From positions 558,001 through 622,000 of the forward strand of contig NZ_QYYA01000002.1 of the NCBI RefSeq assembly GCF_003597125.1: DNA of 64,000 bases, read 5' to 3'. Position numbers and translations under genes: made by a program. This DNA is from Alcanivorax profundi. Its GTDB lineage: Bacteria > Pseudomonadota > Gammaproteobacteria > Pseudomonadales > Alcanivoracaceae. How positions within the stretch are numbered: position 1 is the first letter of the stretch; the number at the start of each line of letters is the position of its first letter. Below the pieces are notes generated by a model, which saw nothing but the letters and a program-made list of their open reading frames with translations, did not search any database and was not told the origin of the DNA. Shown here piece by piece: positions 42,397 through 50,915 of this stretch.

Positions 42397-44538
42397 ATGA
42401 ATCGACCAGGCCCGTTATGGATCCCTTTACTCTTTTTCACACCATACGCTCTTGCACTGCAGGCCATGAGCGATGACGCACTGTCATCTATTAACGGCGC
42501 AGATGGCGTATCAGTGACACTAAGCAGTCAAGCTCCACTGCGTCTCGATACCCTCAAGTGGATTACCGATGATAATTCGTTGAATAACGGTGCCTGCACC
42601 GGCGGACTGAATGGTCAGCATGCCTGCACCCTGGTTAAGGATATTGTTCTGGAGGGGCACGGTGGCAACCTTCAGCAGCAATGGCACCTGGACGCTGGCA
42701 GTGATGGCTCCGGGCAGCCCTACCTGAGCCTTTCCGGACAATGGTCAAACCAGCAATTGACCCTTGGATCCCTCTCTCTGCACACCGCCAATGACGATGC
42801 CAGTGACCGCTCACTTGGCAGTCTTGCACTATTGTCAGCCGGGCAATTTTCGCTCAGTAATCGAGGTGGCCCCTTTAATCTTGAGGATAATCTTGCTTCG
42901 CTGGATTTTTCACTTAACGGTGACGTGATATATCGCCAGGGGCCTGCTGGCAGTCCGGAACTCAGCTTTGCCAACCTGCAACTTGATACCCGTTTCAGTA
43001 CCGGCGCGGCCAATGGACAATCCGCCGGACTTGGACGCGTTGGCATTGACTCCCGGGGCCTGCTTCTGCAAGCCCCCTATGCCGATGTAAATATCGGCTT
43101 TGACCTGGCGTTCAAGAATTCGCCGACCAACTTTGATGTAAGTGGTCGCAGTAACCTGCTGCGTTTTGGCTGGCGTGGTGGCTTGGTCAACCCTCAATGG
43201 CATCTACAAGCAGGGGGCGTTGGTTATAACACCTATGTCAACGGCCCCAATACCTTTCAGGATACTGATGGCAGCGTTACCGGTAGTCGCTCAGAAGGCA
43301 TTAGCCTTTACACCGCCTGGGATTTTGACAGCGACTTCGCCCTGTCGCTGGGGGAGGCCGGTGGTAACGGAACCGTGGCCCGCTTTAGCCAATGGCAACG
43401 ACTTGGTGCAGCACCCGGGCCGATGTTCGCCCTGCCCGTTGTATTCGATGTGATGCAAGGAGGGAGCGGGCCCTCAGGTTTGTGTGCCGGCGCTGCCACT
43501 TCAGGGGTCCTGGACCAGTCATCCTGCATGGCCACTGGAGGGGAGTGGTACAGTAATGACCTGCCCGGTAGCAACGAAAGTGCTTTCGCGATATTGATGC
43601 GTGATGCGCGATTACTTGCCTACAACACGCGCGTTGAAGTAGAAGATCCTCTTTCCGGTGGGACAGTTACGCCGCTTGACTGGGGCGCCGCCTTTACCTT
43701 CGGAAAGCTTGATGCCGATATTTTTCTCTATCCCTATGGTCGCGCATCGGGTGCCAGCGTAGTAACCACTGACTCGGGAATTCGTGCCGATATCACCCTG
43801 ATAGCGCAATCTCCTGATGCCTGGCGTCGAGCCAACAGCAGCGATCCGGCAGTGCGTTCAACCGCAGGCGACGGCTGGCAAACCAACACCCATTTTATGC
43901 TGGTGGATACCCAGAGTCATCGCGGCGTAGGCTTCATGAATGGTGATATTTTTTACCGTGCACGGGACCTATTCTTGCGCGTAACCGATGGTGATTCTCG
44001 TTACCCCCAACTTCCCGGTGGGCTGTGGTTACAGACAGATAATCTGGCTCAGTACCGTTTTCGAGCACTATTTGGTGGTGGCAATATGAGCGACCTTAGC
44101 TACGATGCCCTCACCAGGGTTTCACTGATAGATGTGAATTTGCAAACCGATCAGTTCCTGTTTGTACTCAACCCGCTACCGGTCGACACCAACACCGGAG
44201 CGGCACCCATCGGCTTTAATGGTCTGCTGGATTTGGACAATAGCTATATTCGAGTCGGCGAGGTATCAAGCCCGCAATCCCGATTCTATATCGACGCCCT
44301 GTCCGGGCGAGTCGCATGGCGCAACGGCAGCCTGTCAATGGTTTCCGGTCAGCACACCGCTGATGGCTTGCCGCAACTGGCGATCAGTAACGATTTGGAT
44401 ATTGGCCAATCCGCACATTTTGGTGGCGCCGCAGGTGATCCACTGATTGGAACGGTCGGGTTTGGATCAGAAGATTTTGGGCGCATGGTCATTCCCGCAG
44501 GCACATGGCACAACGAGATCAGGCTGAAGATTCCCTGA
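42397..44538 (+). CDS. Exported protein with shared N-terminal signature, operon gene 4
   Basis: A 713-residue protein with signal peptide MNRPGPLWIPLLFFTPYALA and the mature start LQAMSDDALSSINGADGVSVTL, the clearest copy of the signature, resembling DUF6160-type N-termini known in gammaproteobacteria. The remaining ~680 residues are low in cysteine, rich in short beta strands separated by Asp/Gly/Asn turns (for example SLDFSLNGDVIYRQ, VSLIDVNLQTDQFLFVLNP), consistent with a large beta-barrel or beta-solenoid. The AAGGAGGCGATT site before the ATG is the strongest in the operon. It follows gene 3 by 10 bp. No terminator is seen before slyX. Confidence 0.82.
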   Translation: MNRPGPLWIPLLFFTPYALALQAMSDDALSSINGADGVSVTLSSQAPLRLDTLKWITDDNSLNNGACTGGLNGQHACTLVKDIVLEGHGGNLQQQWHLDAGSDGSGQPYLSLSGQWSNQQLTLGSLSLHTANDDASDRSLGSLALLSAGQFSLSNRGGPFNLEDNLASLDFSLNGDVIYRQGPAGSPELSFANLQLDTRFSTGAANGQSAGLGRVGIDSRGLLLQAPYADVNIGFDLAFKNSPTNFDVSGRSNLLRFGWRGGLVNPQWHLQAGGVGYNTYVNGPNTFQDTDGSVTGSRSEGISLYTAWDFDSDFALSLGEAGGNGTVARFSQWQRLGAAPGPMFALPVVFDVMQGGSGPSGLCAGAATSGVLDQSSCMATGGEWYSNDLPGSNESAFAILMRDARLLAYNTRVEVEDPLSGGTVTPLDWGAAFTFGKLDADIFLYPYGRASGASVVTTDSGIRADITLIAQSPDAWRRANSSDPAVRSTAGDGWQTNTHFMLVDTQSHRGVGFMNGDIFYRARDLFLRVTDGDSRYPQLPGGLWLQTDNLAQYRFRALFGGGNMSDLSYDALTRVSLIDVNLQTDQFLFVLNPLPVDTNTGAAPIGFNGLLDLDNSYIRVGEVSSPQSRFYIDALSGRVAWRNGSLSMVSGQHTADGLPQLAISNDLDIGQSAHFGGAAGDPLIGTVGFGSEDFGRMVIPAGTWHNEIRLKIP

Positions 44539-44558
44539 CGGATATCGCCGCCTGAAGA

Positions 44559-44765
44559 TCAATAGTGTGGTGGAGGCGCATCTTCCACTTGTGTGGCAGC
44601 GAATGCCTCGCTCAGGTCTACCAATCGATCCACCATCTTGCGGCAAGCGGTTTCCAGCTCACGGATCTGACGTTGCTGATCACTGACGATCTGGTTGAGG
44701 GATTCGATCAGGTCTTCCTGATAGGCCAGTTTGGTCTCGATATCAATCAAGCGGTCTTCGCTCAT
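44559..44765 (-). CDS. slyX: SlyX family protein
   Basis: A 68-residue coiled-coil protein: MSEDRLIDIETKLAYQEDLIESLNQIV then DQQRQIRELETACRKMVDRL and the family ending EDAPPPHY. All are hallmarks of SlyX, a small protein of unknown function often encoded near slyD. An open extension up to 45128 would run through the riboswitch of the neighbouring gene and is rejected. The end of the gene abuts the four-gene export operon tail-to-tail, with 20 bp between. Confidence 0.93.
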   Translation of the reverse strand: MSEDRLIDIETKLAYQEDLIESLNQIVSDQQRQIRELETACRKMVDRLVDLSEAFAATQVEDAPPPHY

Positions 44766-44901
44766 GGGAATCTCTCTATTGCGCTCCTGCGGAAATGGCT
44801 GGGGCAAGCTGCAAGACAGCCCACCTGCACGCCTGGCAGCTTGCAGCTGTTCGCACCATTGTACTGGCCCTTTATCCATATTTCCGCTATGGTTTGTGCC
44901 G

Positions 44902-45045
44902 TCTTGGGGGAGTAGTCGCTCGATCGCTTTCCTCTGCCGTTTCACGGCACAAGCCTCAAGGTGGCCGTCAACATAGTTGCGCCTCATGCGCATGGCGTCC
45001 ACGCCCGCACTGCCCTCCGGGCCACGCGGACTGACGAGACCTGAG
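44902..45045 (+). promoter_or_regulatory. yybP-ykoY manganese riboswitch
   Basis: The leader of the GDT1-family gene contains, in order, GGGGGAGTAGTCGC (44906 on), GGCCGTCAACATAGTTGCG (44963 on) and CGAGACCTGAGAC (45035 on), the conserved blocks of the yybP-ykoY Mn2+ riboswitch. That class precedes manganese exporters (MntP, YybP, TMEM165/GDT1), as here. Mn2+ binding should turn expression on. Confidence 0.8.
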
Positions 45046-45064
45046 ACACGACTTGCATTCCGCT

Positions 45065-45112
45065 GGGGCGGGATTGGCAGGTGGTGTCTCATGTCAACGT
45101 TAATCCCGCCCC
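45065..45112 (+). promoter_or_regulatory. Expression-platform hairpin of the Mn riboswitch
   Basis: GGGGCGGGATT (45065-45075) pairs with AATCCCGCCCC (45102-45112), ending 15 bp before the ATG. No T-tract follows, so it may control ribosome access rather than act as an intrinsic terminator. Confidence 0.55.
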
Positions 45113-45127
45113 TCTGGAATAACCTCA

Positions 45128-45682
45128 ATGGAAGCCCTGTTCAGTTCCCTGTTGCTGGTTGCCCTTGGCGAAATCGGTGACAAGACTCAGCTACTGTCGC
45201 TGGCACTGATCCTTAAATTCCGCAAGCCCTGGCCCATTCTGGCCGGCGTAGTCGTCGCCACCCTGTTGAATCACGGCGCCTCGGTCTGGTTTGGCGACTG
45301 GTTGGCGGACACCGTCCCGATGGACTGGATGCGCTGGATTCTCGGCATCAGCTTTATGGCCCTGGGCCTGTGGATGCTGATTCCCGATGGCGATGAAGAG
45401 ATCAAGGAAGAGCCGAAATACGGGCCTTTCCTCACCGCTCTCGTGCTGTTCTTCATTGCCGAGATCGGCGACAAGACCCAGCTGGCGACGATTGCCCTGG
45501 CGGTGCAGTTCAAGGACCAGTTCTGGCCGGTACTCAGTGGCTCAACCCTGGGCATGATCGCCGCCAACCTGCCAGTCATCTGGCTGGCCCACCAGTTTGG
45601 TGGCAAACAGTTCGAGCGCCGCGCACACCGGATTAGCGCCGCCCTGTTTTTTGGCTTCGGTATTCTCGCGCTGGTGACCTGA
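45128..45682 (+). CDS. TMEM165/GDT1 family manganese exporter
   Basis: A 184-residue inner-membrane protein with six helices in two repeats. Each repeat has the family motif E-x-G-D-K-T: ALGEIGDKTQLLSLAL (~13-28) and FIAEIGDKTQLATIAL (~109-124). GDT1/MneA proteins export Mn2+ (or Ca2+) from the cytoplasm. The yybP-ykoY riboswitch in the leader supports Mn2+ as the substrate. The gene is close to family length. The ATG at 45128 is preceded by a weak AACCTCA site that could be occluded by the leader hairpin. Confidence 0.92.
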   Translation: MEALFSSLLLVALGEIGDKTQLLSLALILKFRKPWPILAGVVVATLLNHGASVWFGDWLADTVPMDWMRWILGISFMALGLWMLIPDGDEEIKEEPKYGPFLTALVLFFIAEIGDKTQLATIALAVQFKDQFWPVLSGSTLGMIAANLPVIWLAHQFGGKQFERRAHRISAALFFGFGILALVT

Positions 45683-45756
45683 CGGCCCCCCAGGCCTGCT
45701 ACAATCCAACTTTGCGTCTGTGCGTATTGCCAGCGCCCCTGTTTGCGAGTGAAACC

Positions 45757-46308
45757 ATGGCCCTGACTGCCACCATCTACAAAGCCGAGCTGACCATCTC
45801 GGATATGGACCGGGACTACTACGCCACCCATAACCTGACGGTGGCGCTACACCCTTCGGAAACCGAATCGCGGATGATGCTACGCCTGATGGCGTTTGCG
45901 CTCAGCGCCCACGAAGACCTGACCTTCACCAAAGGGCTGTCGAGCACCGATGAACCGGATCTGTGGCAACGCAACCCCGATGACACTCTGGAGCACTGGA
46001 TCGAACTGGGCATGCCCGACGAAAAACGCCTTCGCAAAGCCTGCGGCCTGGCGCGTCAGGTCACCCTCTACTGCTATGGCCCCCGTGCTCCGCAGGTATG
46101 GTGGGACAGCATCAAGAACAAGGTTACCCGGTTCGATAACCTGCGCGTTATCCATGTGAGCGCAGACAGTGAAGCCGCCCTCGCCGAGAGCACCCAGCGC
46201 AGCATGCAGCTGCAGGCCATGATTCAGGATGGCCAGGTGTGGTTCGGCAGCGCGGAGCACTCCGTAGAGATGGGGCTGGACCAGTGGTACCCGGCCAACC
46301 CGCACTGA
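45757..46308 (+). CDS. yaeQ: YaeQ family protein
   Basis: A 183-residue cytoplasmic protein matching YaeQ (MALTATIYKAELTISDMDRDYY at the N-terminus, HWIELGMPDEKRLRKACGRA-like 'WIELGMPDEKRLRKACGLA', VWFG). YaeQ has a PD-(D/E)XK nuclease-like fold and was found as a suppressor of RfaH loss, but its biochemical role is unsettled. The length is the family norm (~181). The ATG at 45757 is chosen; the extension to 45712 would start in the terminator region of the upstream gene. A terminator follows. Confidence 0.93.
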   Translation: MALTATIYKAELTISDMDRDYYATHNLTVALHPSETESRMMLRLMAFALSAHEDLTFTKGLSSTDEPDLWQRNPDDTLEHWIELGMPDEKRLRKACGLARQVTLYCYGPRAPQVWWDSIKNKVTRFDNLRVIHVSADSEAALAESTQRSMQLQAMIQDGQVWFGSAEHSVEMGLDQWYPANPH

Positions 46309-46315
46309 AGCAGGC

Positions 46316-46346
46316 AGGGCACCCATCACGTCGGTGCCCTGATTTT
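46316..46346 (+). terminator. Rho-independent terminator of yaeQ
   Basis: AGGGCACC-CATCACGTC-GGTGCCCT is followed by GATTTTT, 8 bp after the yaeQ stop. Confidence 0.85.
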
Positions 46347-46351
46347 TGCGA

Positions 46352-47062
46352 CTACATGCTTCGCTGATTCACCCGCGCCATAAGCTGTTCCGCGCTTTCC
46401 TTGCGCTCGGAATAGCGGTCCACGAGATAGTCGCTGCGGTCGCGGGTCAGGTAGGTGAACTTCACCAGCTCTTCCATCACATCGACAATACGGTCGTAGA
46501 ACCCCGAGGGTTTCATGCGATCGTTGTCGTCGAACTCCAGAAAGGCTTTCGGCACCGATGACTGATTGGGTATCGTCACCATACGCATCCAGCGACCCAG
46601 CACGCGCAACTGGTTTACCGTGTTGAATGATTGCGAGCCGCCACACACCTGCATCACCGCCAGGGTTTTTCCCTGAGTGGGACGCACTGCCCCCAGCGAC
46701 AAAGGAATCCAGTCGATCTGCGCTTTCATGATGCCGGTCATGGCGCCGTGACGCTCCGGCGAACACCACACCATACCCTCGCTCCAGGTAACCCGGTCAC
46801 GCAGCTCTTTCACCTTGGGGTGATCGACCTCTTCGCTGTCGGGCAATGGCAACCCATCGGCATGAAAGATGGCTGTTTCCGCGCCCATGGCTTCCAGAAT
46901 CCGGGCCGCCTCCATCACCACAAGCCGGCTGAACGACCGCGAACGCAGCGAACCATACAGCAACAAAATGCGAGGTTTGTGCTCCGACGGCGTGTCGCGA
47001 AACACGGCATCCGCGGTCGGAACCCGGAAACAGTTGTTATCAAGATTGGGGGTATCACTCAT
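46352..47062 (-). CDS. arsH: Arsenical resistance flavoprotein ArsH
   Basis: A 236-residue FMN-dependent NADPH oxidoreductase. The flavin-binding loop [14 protein letters not shown] (~35-48), the [24 protein letters not shown] block and the conserved [21 protein letters not shown] block are typical of ArsH. The enzyme oxidises trivalent organoarsenicals to less toxic pentavalent forms. It is the last gene of the arsR-arsC-acr3-arsH operon, 82 bp after acr3. Length is normal (~230-240). Confidence 0.95.
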   Translation of the reverse strand: MSDTPNLDNNCFRVPTADAVFRDTPSEHKPRILLLYGSLRSRSFSRLVVMEAARILEAMGAETAIFHADGLPLPDSEEVDHPKVKELRDRVTWSEGMVWCSPERHGAMTGIMKAQIDWIPLSLGAVRPTQGKTLAVMQVCGGSQSFNTVNQLRVLGRWMRMVTIPNQSSVPKAFLEFDDNDRMKPSGFYDRIVDVMEELVKFTYLTRDRSDYLVDRYSERKESAEQLMARVNQRSM

Positions 47063-47144
47063 TTCTTCTTTCCATCCAACGAAAACCCAATATCAGAAAT
47101 GATTACGACTTTCTTGATCCAGGTTTTTCGCTGTTAACTATTCA

Positions 47145-48164
47145 CTATGAATTGCTTGTCTCGAACCAATGAGAGGTACGATTAACAATCGCCACCAGTG
47201 ACAACATCACCGGAACCTCTACCAACACGCCCACGACCGTGGCCAGAGCCGCGCCGGAATGCAGACCGAACACACTGATTGCTACCGCCACCGCCAACTC
47301 GAAAAAGTTGCTGGTACCAATGAGGCAAGCGGGTCCTGCCACGTTATGTTTGAGACGCAGTTTTTTGGCCGCCCAATAGGCAATCACAAAAATGCCATAG
47401 GTCTGTATCAGCAACGGAATGGCAATCAACACAATGGCCATGGGTTTGGCCAAAATGGTCTCGGCCTGGAAGCCAAACAACAGCACCACTGTCGCCAACA
47501 GGCCCATCACGCTTACCGGTTTCAGCGCATGAACAAACTGCGCCACCCGCTCATCGCTGCCAAGCCACTGACGGGTAACAAAACCGGCAATCAGCGGCAA
47601 TAACACATACAACACCACAGACAGCAACAACGTATCCCACGGCACCGTGATGTCACTGACGCCCAGCAACAAACCGGCAATCGGTGCAAACGCAAAGACC
47701 ATGATGATGTCGTTAACGGACACCTGCACCAGGGTGTAATTGGCATCCCCGCGGGTAAGCTGGCTCCACACAAACACCATGGCCGTACAGGGTGCCACGC
47801 CCAGCAAGATCATGCCGGCGATGTATTCTGTTGCGGTTTGCGGGTCTACCCAGCCGGCGAAGAATACCTTGAAAAAAAGCCACCCCAGCGCAGCCATGGT
47901 GAATGGCTTGATCAGCCAGTTGATCACCAGTGTCAGTAACAGGCCGCGGGGGTTCTTGCCGACCTGTTTGATGGCGGTGAAATCAATCTGGATCATCATC
48001 GGGTAGACCATCACCCAGATAAAGACCGCTACCGCCAGATTCACATGGGCGTACTCAAACCCGGCTACGGCTTCGAAGGCACCCGGCATGACCAACCCAA
48101 GCCCGACCCCCGCGGCAATGGCCAGGGCCACCCAGAGACTCAGATAACGTTCAAAAAACGGCAT
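47145..48164 (-). CDS. acr3: ACR3 family arsenite efflux transporter
   Basis: A 339-residue ten-helix permease of the ACR3/bile-acid transporter group that extrudes As(OH)3 using the proton motive force. The essential cysteine motif [13 protein letters not shown] (~145) is present, as are YPMMIQIDF and the terminal repeat [15 protein letters not shown]. The start overlaps the stop of arsC by one base, so the two are coupled. The length is typical (~340-350). Confidence 0.95.
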   Translation of the reverse strand: MPFFERYLSLWVALAIAAGVGLGLVMPGAFEAVAGFEYAHVNLAVAVFIWVMVYPMMIQIDFTAIKQVGKNPRGLLLTLVINWLIKPFTMAALGWLFFKVFFAGWVDPQTATEYIAGMILLGVAPCTAMVFVWSQLTRGDANYTLVQVSVNDIIMVFAFAPIAGLLLGVSDITVPWDTLLLSVVLYVLLPLIAGFVTRQWLGSDERVAQFVHALKPVSVMGLLATVVLLFGFQAETILAKPMAIVLIAIPLLIQTYGIFVIAYWAAKKLRLKHNVAGPACLIGTSNFFELAVAVAISVFGLHSGAALATVVGVLVEVPVMLSLVAIVNRTSHWFETSNS

Positions 48165-48658
48165 TACTCGCTACCCATCTCACGGTGGATTTTCTGTGCA
48201 CAAGCGACAAGACCGAGCCCATTCATGCTCTCAAGGTCCAGCGATGCCAGCGCTTCAATCCGTGCGTGCAGTTCGTTATAGGTGGTCTCGAACGCAGCAC
48301 GAATGGTGTCTTCGCTACCGGTAACGTGGGCCGGGTCTGCCAGCCCCCAATGCACCTTGGGCGTATCACCCAGCCACACCGGGCAGGATTCCCCGGCGGC
48401 GGCATCACACACGGTAATCACCAGATCAATCTGCTCACCCTCCAGAGCATCCATGGTCTTGGAGCTGGGGTTATTCACCTCGACACCGTGGCGCGCCAAC
48501 ACAGCCAGCGCGTTTTCATTAACGGTGCCAGTGGGCATGCTACCCGCGCTCAGGCCATGAAGCCGGCCTTGACCCAGATGATCGGCCAGCGCTTCGCCAA
48601 TAATGGATCGGCAGGAATTGCCGGTGCACAAAAACAGAATTGTCAGGGGCGTATTCAT
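48164..48658 (-). CDS. arsC: Arsenate reductase ArsC (LMW-phosphatase family)
   Basis: A 164-residue enzyme that reduces arsenate to arsenite. The P-loop [11 protein letters not shown] (Cys at ~11) is that of low-molecular-weight tyrosine-phosphatase-like arsenate reductases. The two further redox cysteines of the thioredoxin-coupled type lie in [14 protein letters not shown] (~83 and ~90). The thioredoxin-linked mechanism is therefore likely. It sits 15 bp after arsR and overlaps acr3 by one base. Length is slightly longer than the classic 131-140 residues because of a C-terminal helix. Confidence 0.94.
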   Translation of the reverse strand: MNTPLTILFLCTGNSCRSIIGEALADHLGQGRLHGLSAGSMPTGTVNENALAVLARHGVEVNNPSSKTMDALEGEQIDLVITVCDAAAGESCPVWLGDTPKVHWGLADPAHVTGSEDTIRAAFETTYNELHARIEALASLDLESMNGLGLVACAQKIHREMGSE

Positions 48659-48673
48659 ATCCGTCTCTCAGAG

Positions 48674-48991
48674 TTAGCCGCAGCAAGCGGTGTTAGGAAG
48701 GGTAATGTTCAGGTCCTCACGGGCCGGAATCACCAGGGTGGCAATTACCTCGGCCGCCCATTGCGGCAATGCCGGGTTCAGCTGGTAATGCATCCAGGTG
48801 CCCTGACGGCGAGCCACTACCAGCTCGCATTGGCGCAGCTGGGCCAGATGCCGGGAAATGGTGGACTGCGGTGCCTGCAGGCTGTCTACCAGATCACACA
48901 CACACACCTCACCCTGACCGTGCAGCAGGCAGATCAGGCTGAGACGGGTGTCATCACCCAGGCATTTGCACAATTGGGTCGGTGTCATCAT
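48674..48991 (-). CDS. arsR: ArsR/SmtB family arsenic-responsive repressor
   Basis: A 105-residue winged-helix repressor (109 if the upstream ATG at 49003 is used, but that one touches its AGGG site). The As(III)-binding cysteines are in EVCVCDLVDSL (CVCDL motif in alpha-3), the DNA-recognition helix is QAPQSTISRHLAQLRQCELV, and a Cys pair ends the protein (NTACCG), perhaps another metalloid site. It heads the ars operon and should repress it through the palindrome at 49016-49035 until arsenite binds. Confidence 0.94.
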   Translation of the reverse strand: MMTPTQLCKCLGDDTRLSLICLLHGQGEVCVCDLVDSLQAPQSTISRHLAQLRQCELVVARRQGTWMHYQLNPALPQWAAEVIATLVIPAREDLNITLPNTACCG

Positions 48992-49015
48992 GGCCGCTGG
49001 CATCCCTATATCTAT

Positions 49016-49035
49016 ATATCCGGAAATACGGATAT
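49016..49035. promoter_or_regulatory. Candidate ArsR operator
   Basis: ATATCCG-GAAATA-CGGATAT is a perfect 7-bp-arm inverted repeat located 25-44 bp before the chosen arsR start, in an A+T-rich promoter-like stretch. The geometry suits an ArsR/SmtB dimer. Confidence 0.65.
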
Positions 49036-49128
49036 TATAAGCTCCAAGTTACAAAAGACAAGTTTCAAAGGGGGAAGGCTTTGTGACAGCGGGCAGGCCC
49101 GTGGCCTCGTTTAAAAGTACAACCTTGC

Positions 49129-49216
49129 CGTAGGAGCGTCGCTCGCGGCGCGATTACCGAGCCTTGGCGAGGAGAAAGTTTCGAGTTACGAGACGCGAGC
49201 GACGCTCCTACGGAAG
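49129..49216. repeat. Inverted pair of REP-like repeats
   Basis: CCGTAGGAGCGTCGCTCGCG begins the first copy and its inverse ends the second (GCGAGCGACGCTCCTACGG to 49213). The inner spacer includes AAAGTTTCGAGTTACGAGAC, related to the repeats at 32095 and 57604. The pair lies downstream of phoU and upstream of arsR. Confidence 0.75.
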
Positions 49217-49223
49217 CCCAAAC

Positions 49224-49253
49224 AAAAAACCCGACCTTGTCTGGCCGGGTTTT
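49224..49253 (-). terminator. Rho-independent terminator after phoU
   Basis: AAAACCCGGCC/GGTCGGGTTTT arms with a T-tract on the minus strand, 28 bp after the phoU stop. Confidence 0.85.
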
Positions 49254-49280
49254 CCTTGTAGCTTGTAGCTTGAGGCTGCC

Positions 49281-49994
49281 CTACTTTTTCAACTTCGCTT
49301 CAATCTCGTCCACGCTGATGTGGCGCACATCCTTGCCTTCCACCAGATAGATCACCTGCTCGCCAATATTGCGGGCGTGATCACCAATGCGCTCCAGCGC
49401 GCGCAGCGACCAGATGATGTTCAGTACCCGGGAAATGGAACGGGGATCTTCCATCATGAACGTGACCAGCGAGCGCATGGCACTGCGGTATTCCAGGTCC
49501 ACTTCCTTGTCTTCGGCAGCCACCTCCAACGCTTTTTTGGCATCAAAGCGTGCAAAGGCGTCCAGCGTATCGCGCAACATGTTACGCACGTGGTTCCCGA
49601 TATGACGCACTTCCACATAACCCCGTGGAGACTCACCCTCTTCCGCCAGCTGCTGCCCCATACGGGCAATCTTGGCGGATTCGTCACCGATGCGCTCCAG
49701 GTCTGACACCGCTTTGGTAACGGCGATAATCAACCGCAGATCCGACGCCGCCGGCTGGCGCAGCGCCAGCACCTTGGTGCACTCCTCGTCGATCAGCATT
49801 TCCAGCTTGTCGACCTTGTCCTCGGTTTCCATCACCTTTTCCGCAAGGGCGGAATCGGCCTGCAGCAATGCCTGCAACGCGTCCACCACCTGCTTTTCTA
49901 CCAGGCCACCCATTTCCATCAGGTTGTTGCGGATGGACTCCAGCGCGTCGTTGAACTGGGATGAGCTGTGCTCACCAAAATGCATGCGATCCAT
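49281..49994 (-). CDS. phoU: Phosphate signalling regulator PhoU
   Basis: A 237-residue protein of two homologous three-helix bundles, each with the E/D-x-x-x-D metal-binding motif (ETEDKVDKLE... and AAEDKEVDLEYR). PhoU links the PstSCAB transporter with the PhoR sensor kinase and dampens the Pho response when phosphate is plentiful. It is the last gene of the pst operon, 20 bp after pstB. The length is normal (~240). Confidence 0.96.
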   Translation of the reverse strand: MDRMHFGEHSSSQFNDALESIRNNLMEMGGLVEKQVVDALQALLQADSALAEKVMETEDKVDKLEMLIDEECTKVLALRQPAASDLRLIIAVTKAVSDLERIGDESAKIARMGQQLAEEGESPRGYVEVRHIGNHVRNMLRDTLDAFARFDAKKALEVAAEDKEVDLEYRSAMRSLVTFMMEDPRSISRVLNIIWSLRALERIGDHARNIGEQVIYLVEGKDVRHISVDEIEAKLKK

Positions 49995-50014
49995 GATCCT
50001 GCTCTCCTTGTGCC

Positions 50015-50902
50015 TTAACCGAAGCGGCCGGTGATGTAAGCTTCTGTCAGATCGTGTTCCGGCTTGGTGAACACGGTATCGGTATCATTCATTTCCACCA
50101 GACGCCCCAGATGGAAGTAAGCGGTGCGGTTGGAGACACGGGCCGCCTGCTGCATGGAGTGGGTCACGATGGCAATGGTATAGGACTCGCTCAGCTCAGC
50201 GATCAACTCTTCGATCTTGGCGGTGGCAATGGGGTCCAGCGCAGAACAGGGCTCATCCATCAGCACCACTTCCGGGCTTACGGCAATGGTACGGGCGATA
50301 CACAGGCGCTGCTGCTGACCACCGGACAGGCCCGTGCCAGGGGAATGCAGACGGTCCTTTACTTCATTCCACAAACCCGCCTTTTGCAGGCTGGTTTCCA
50401 CGATTTCGTCTAGGTCATATTTCTTGTTGGCCAGACCGTGAATCCGGGGACCATAGGCCACGTTGTCATAAATCGACTTGGGAAAAGGGTTCGGCTTCTG
50501 GAACACCATGCCCACCCGTGCACGCAGCTCCACCACATCGAGCTTGGGATCATAAAGATCCTGGTCTTCCAGGTGCAGGTTGCCCTTTACCTGACAGATA
50601 TCGATGGTGTCATTCATGCGGTTCAGACAACGCAGAAAGGTGGATTTACCGCAACCGGAAGGACCGATCAGCGCCACCACTTCGTTCTTGCCGATGTCCA
50701 GGCTGACGCCGTGGATGGCCTGCTTCTCGCCGTAGAACACCTCCACGTCGCGCATGCGCATCTTCGGGTTGTCCACATAAGGGGTTCCGACCGTCTGGTC
50801 CGGATAGCGGATTGTCTCGTCCATTGCCTGTTCACCTTCAATCTGGTCAGCCAGCTTCATGTTACCTGGCGCTTTGTCATCAAACTTTTCTGCAGTATCC
50901 AT
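50015..50902 (-). CDS. pstB: Phosphate ABC transporter ATP-binding protein PstB
   Basis: A 295-residue ABC ATPase, with ~35 residues N-terminal to the usual start. Walker [10 protein letters not shown], the signature [14 protein letters not shown] and Walker [13 protein letters not shown] are intact, and the PstB-specific [19 protein letters not shown] stretch follows. It energises phosphate uptake through PstA-PstC. The start MDTAEKF at 50902 follows GAGGTAAG; an extension to 50932 would run into pstA. It is 13 bp after pstA. Confidence 0.97.
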   Translation of the reverse strand: MDTAEKFDDKAPGNMKLADQIEGEQAMDETIRYPDQTVGTPYVDNPKMRMRDVEVFYGEKQAIHGVSLDIGKNEVVALIGPSGCGKSTFLRCLNRMNDTIDICQVKGNLHLEDQDLYDPKLDVVELRARVGMVFQKPNPFPKSIYDNVAYGPRIHGLANKKYDLDEIVETSLQKAGLWNEVKDRLHSPGTGLSGGQQQRLCIARTIAVSPEVVLMDEPCSALDPIATAKIEELIAELSESYTIAIVTHSMQQAARVSNRTAYFHLGRLVEMNDTDTVFTKPEHDLTEAYITGRFG

Positions 50903-50915
50903 GATTCTTACCTCG

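Noticed and set aside
45065-45112. Leader hairpin as an intrinsic terminator
   Set aside because: The stem is not followed by a T-tract (CTCTGGAATAA), so it is listed as an expression platform only.
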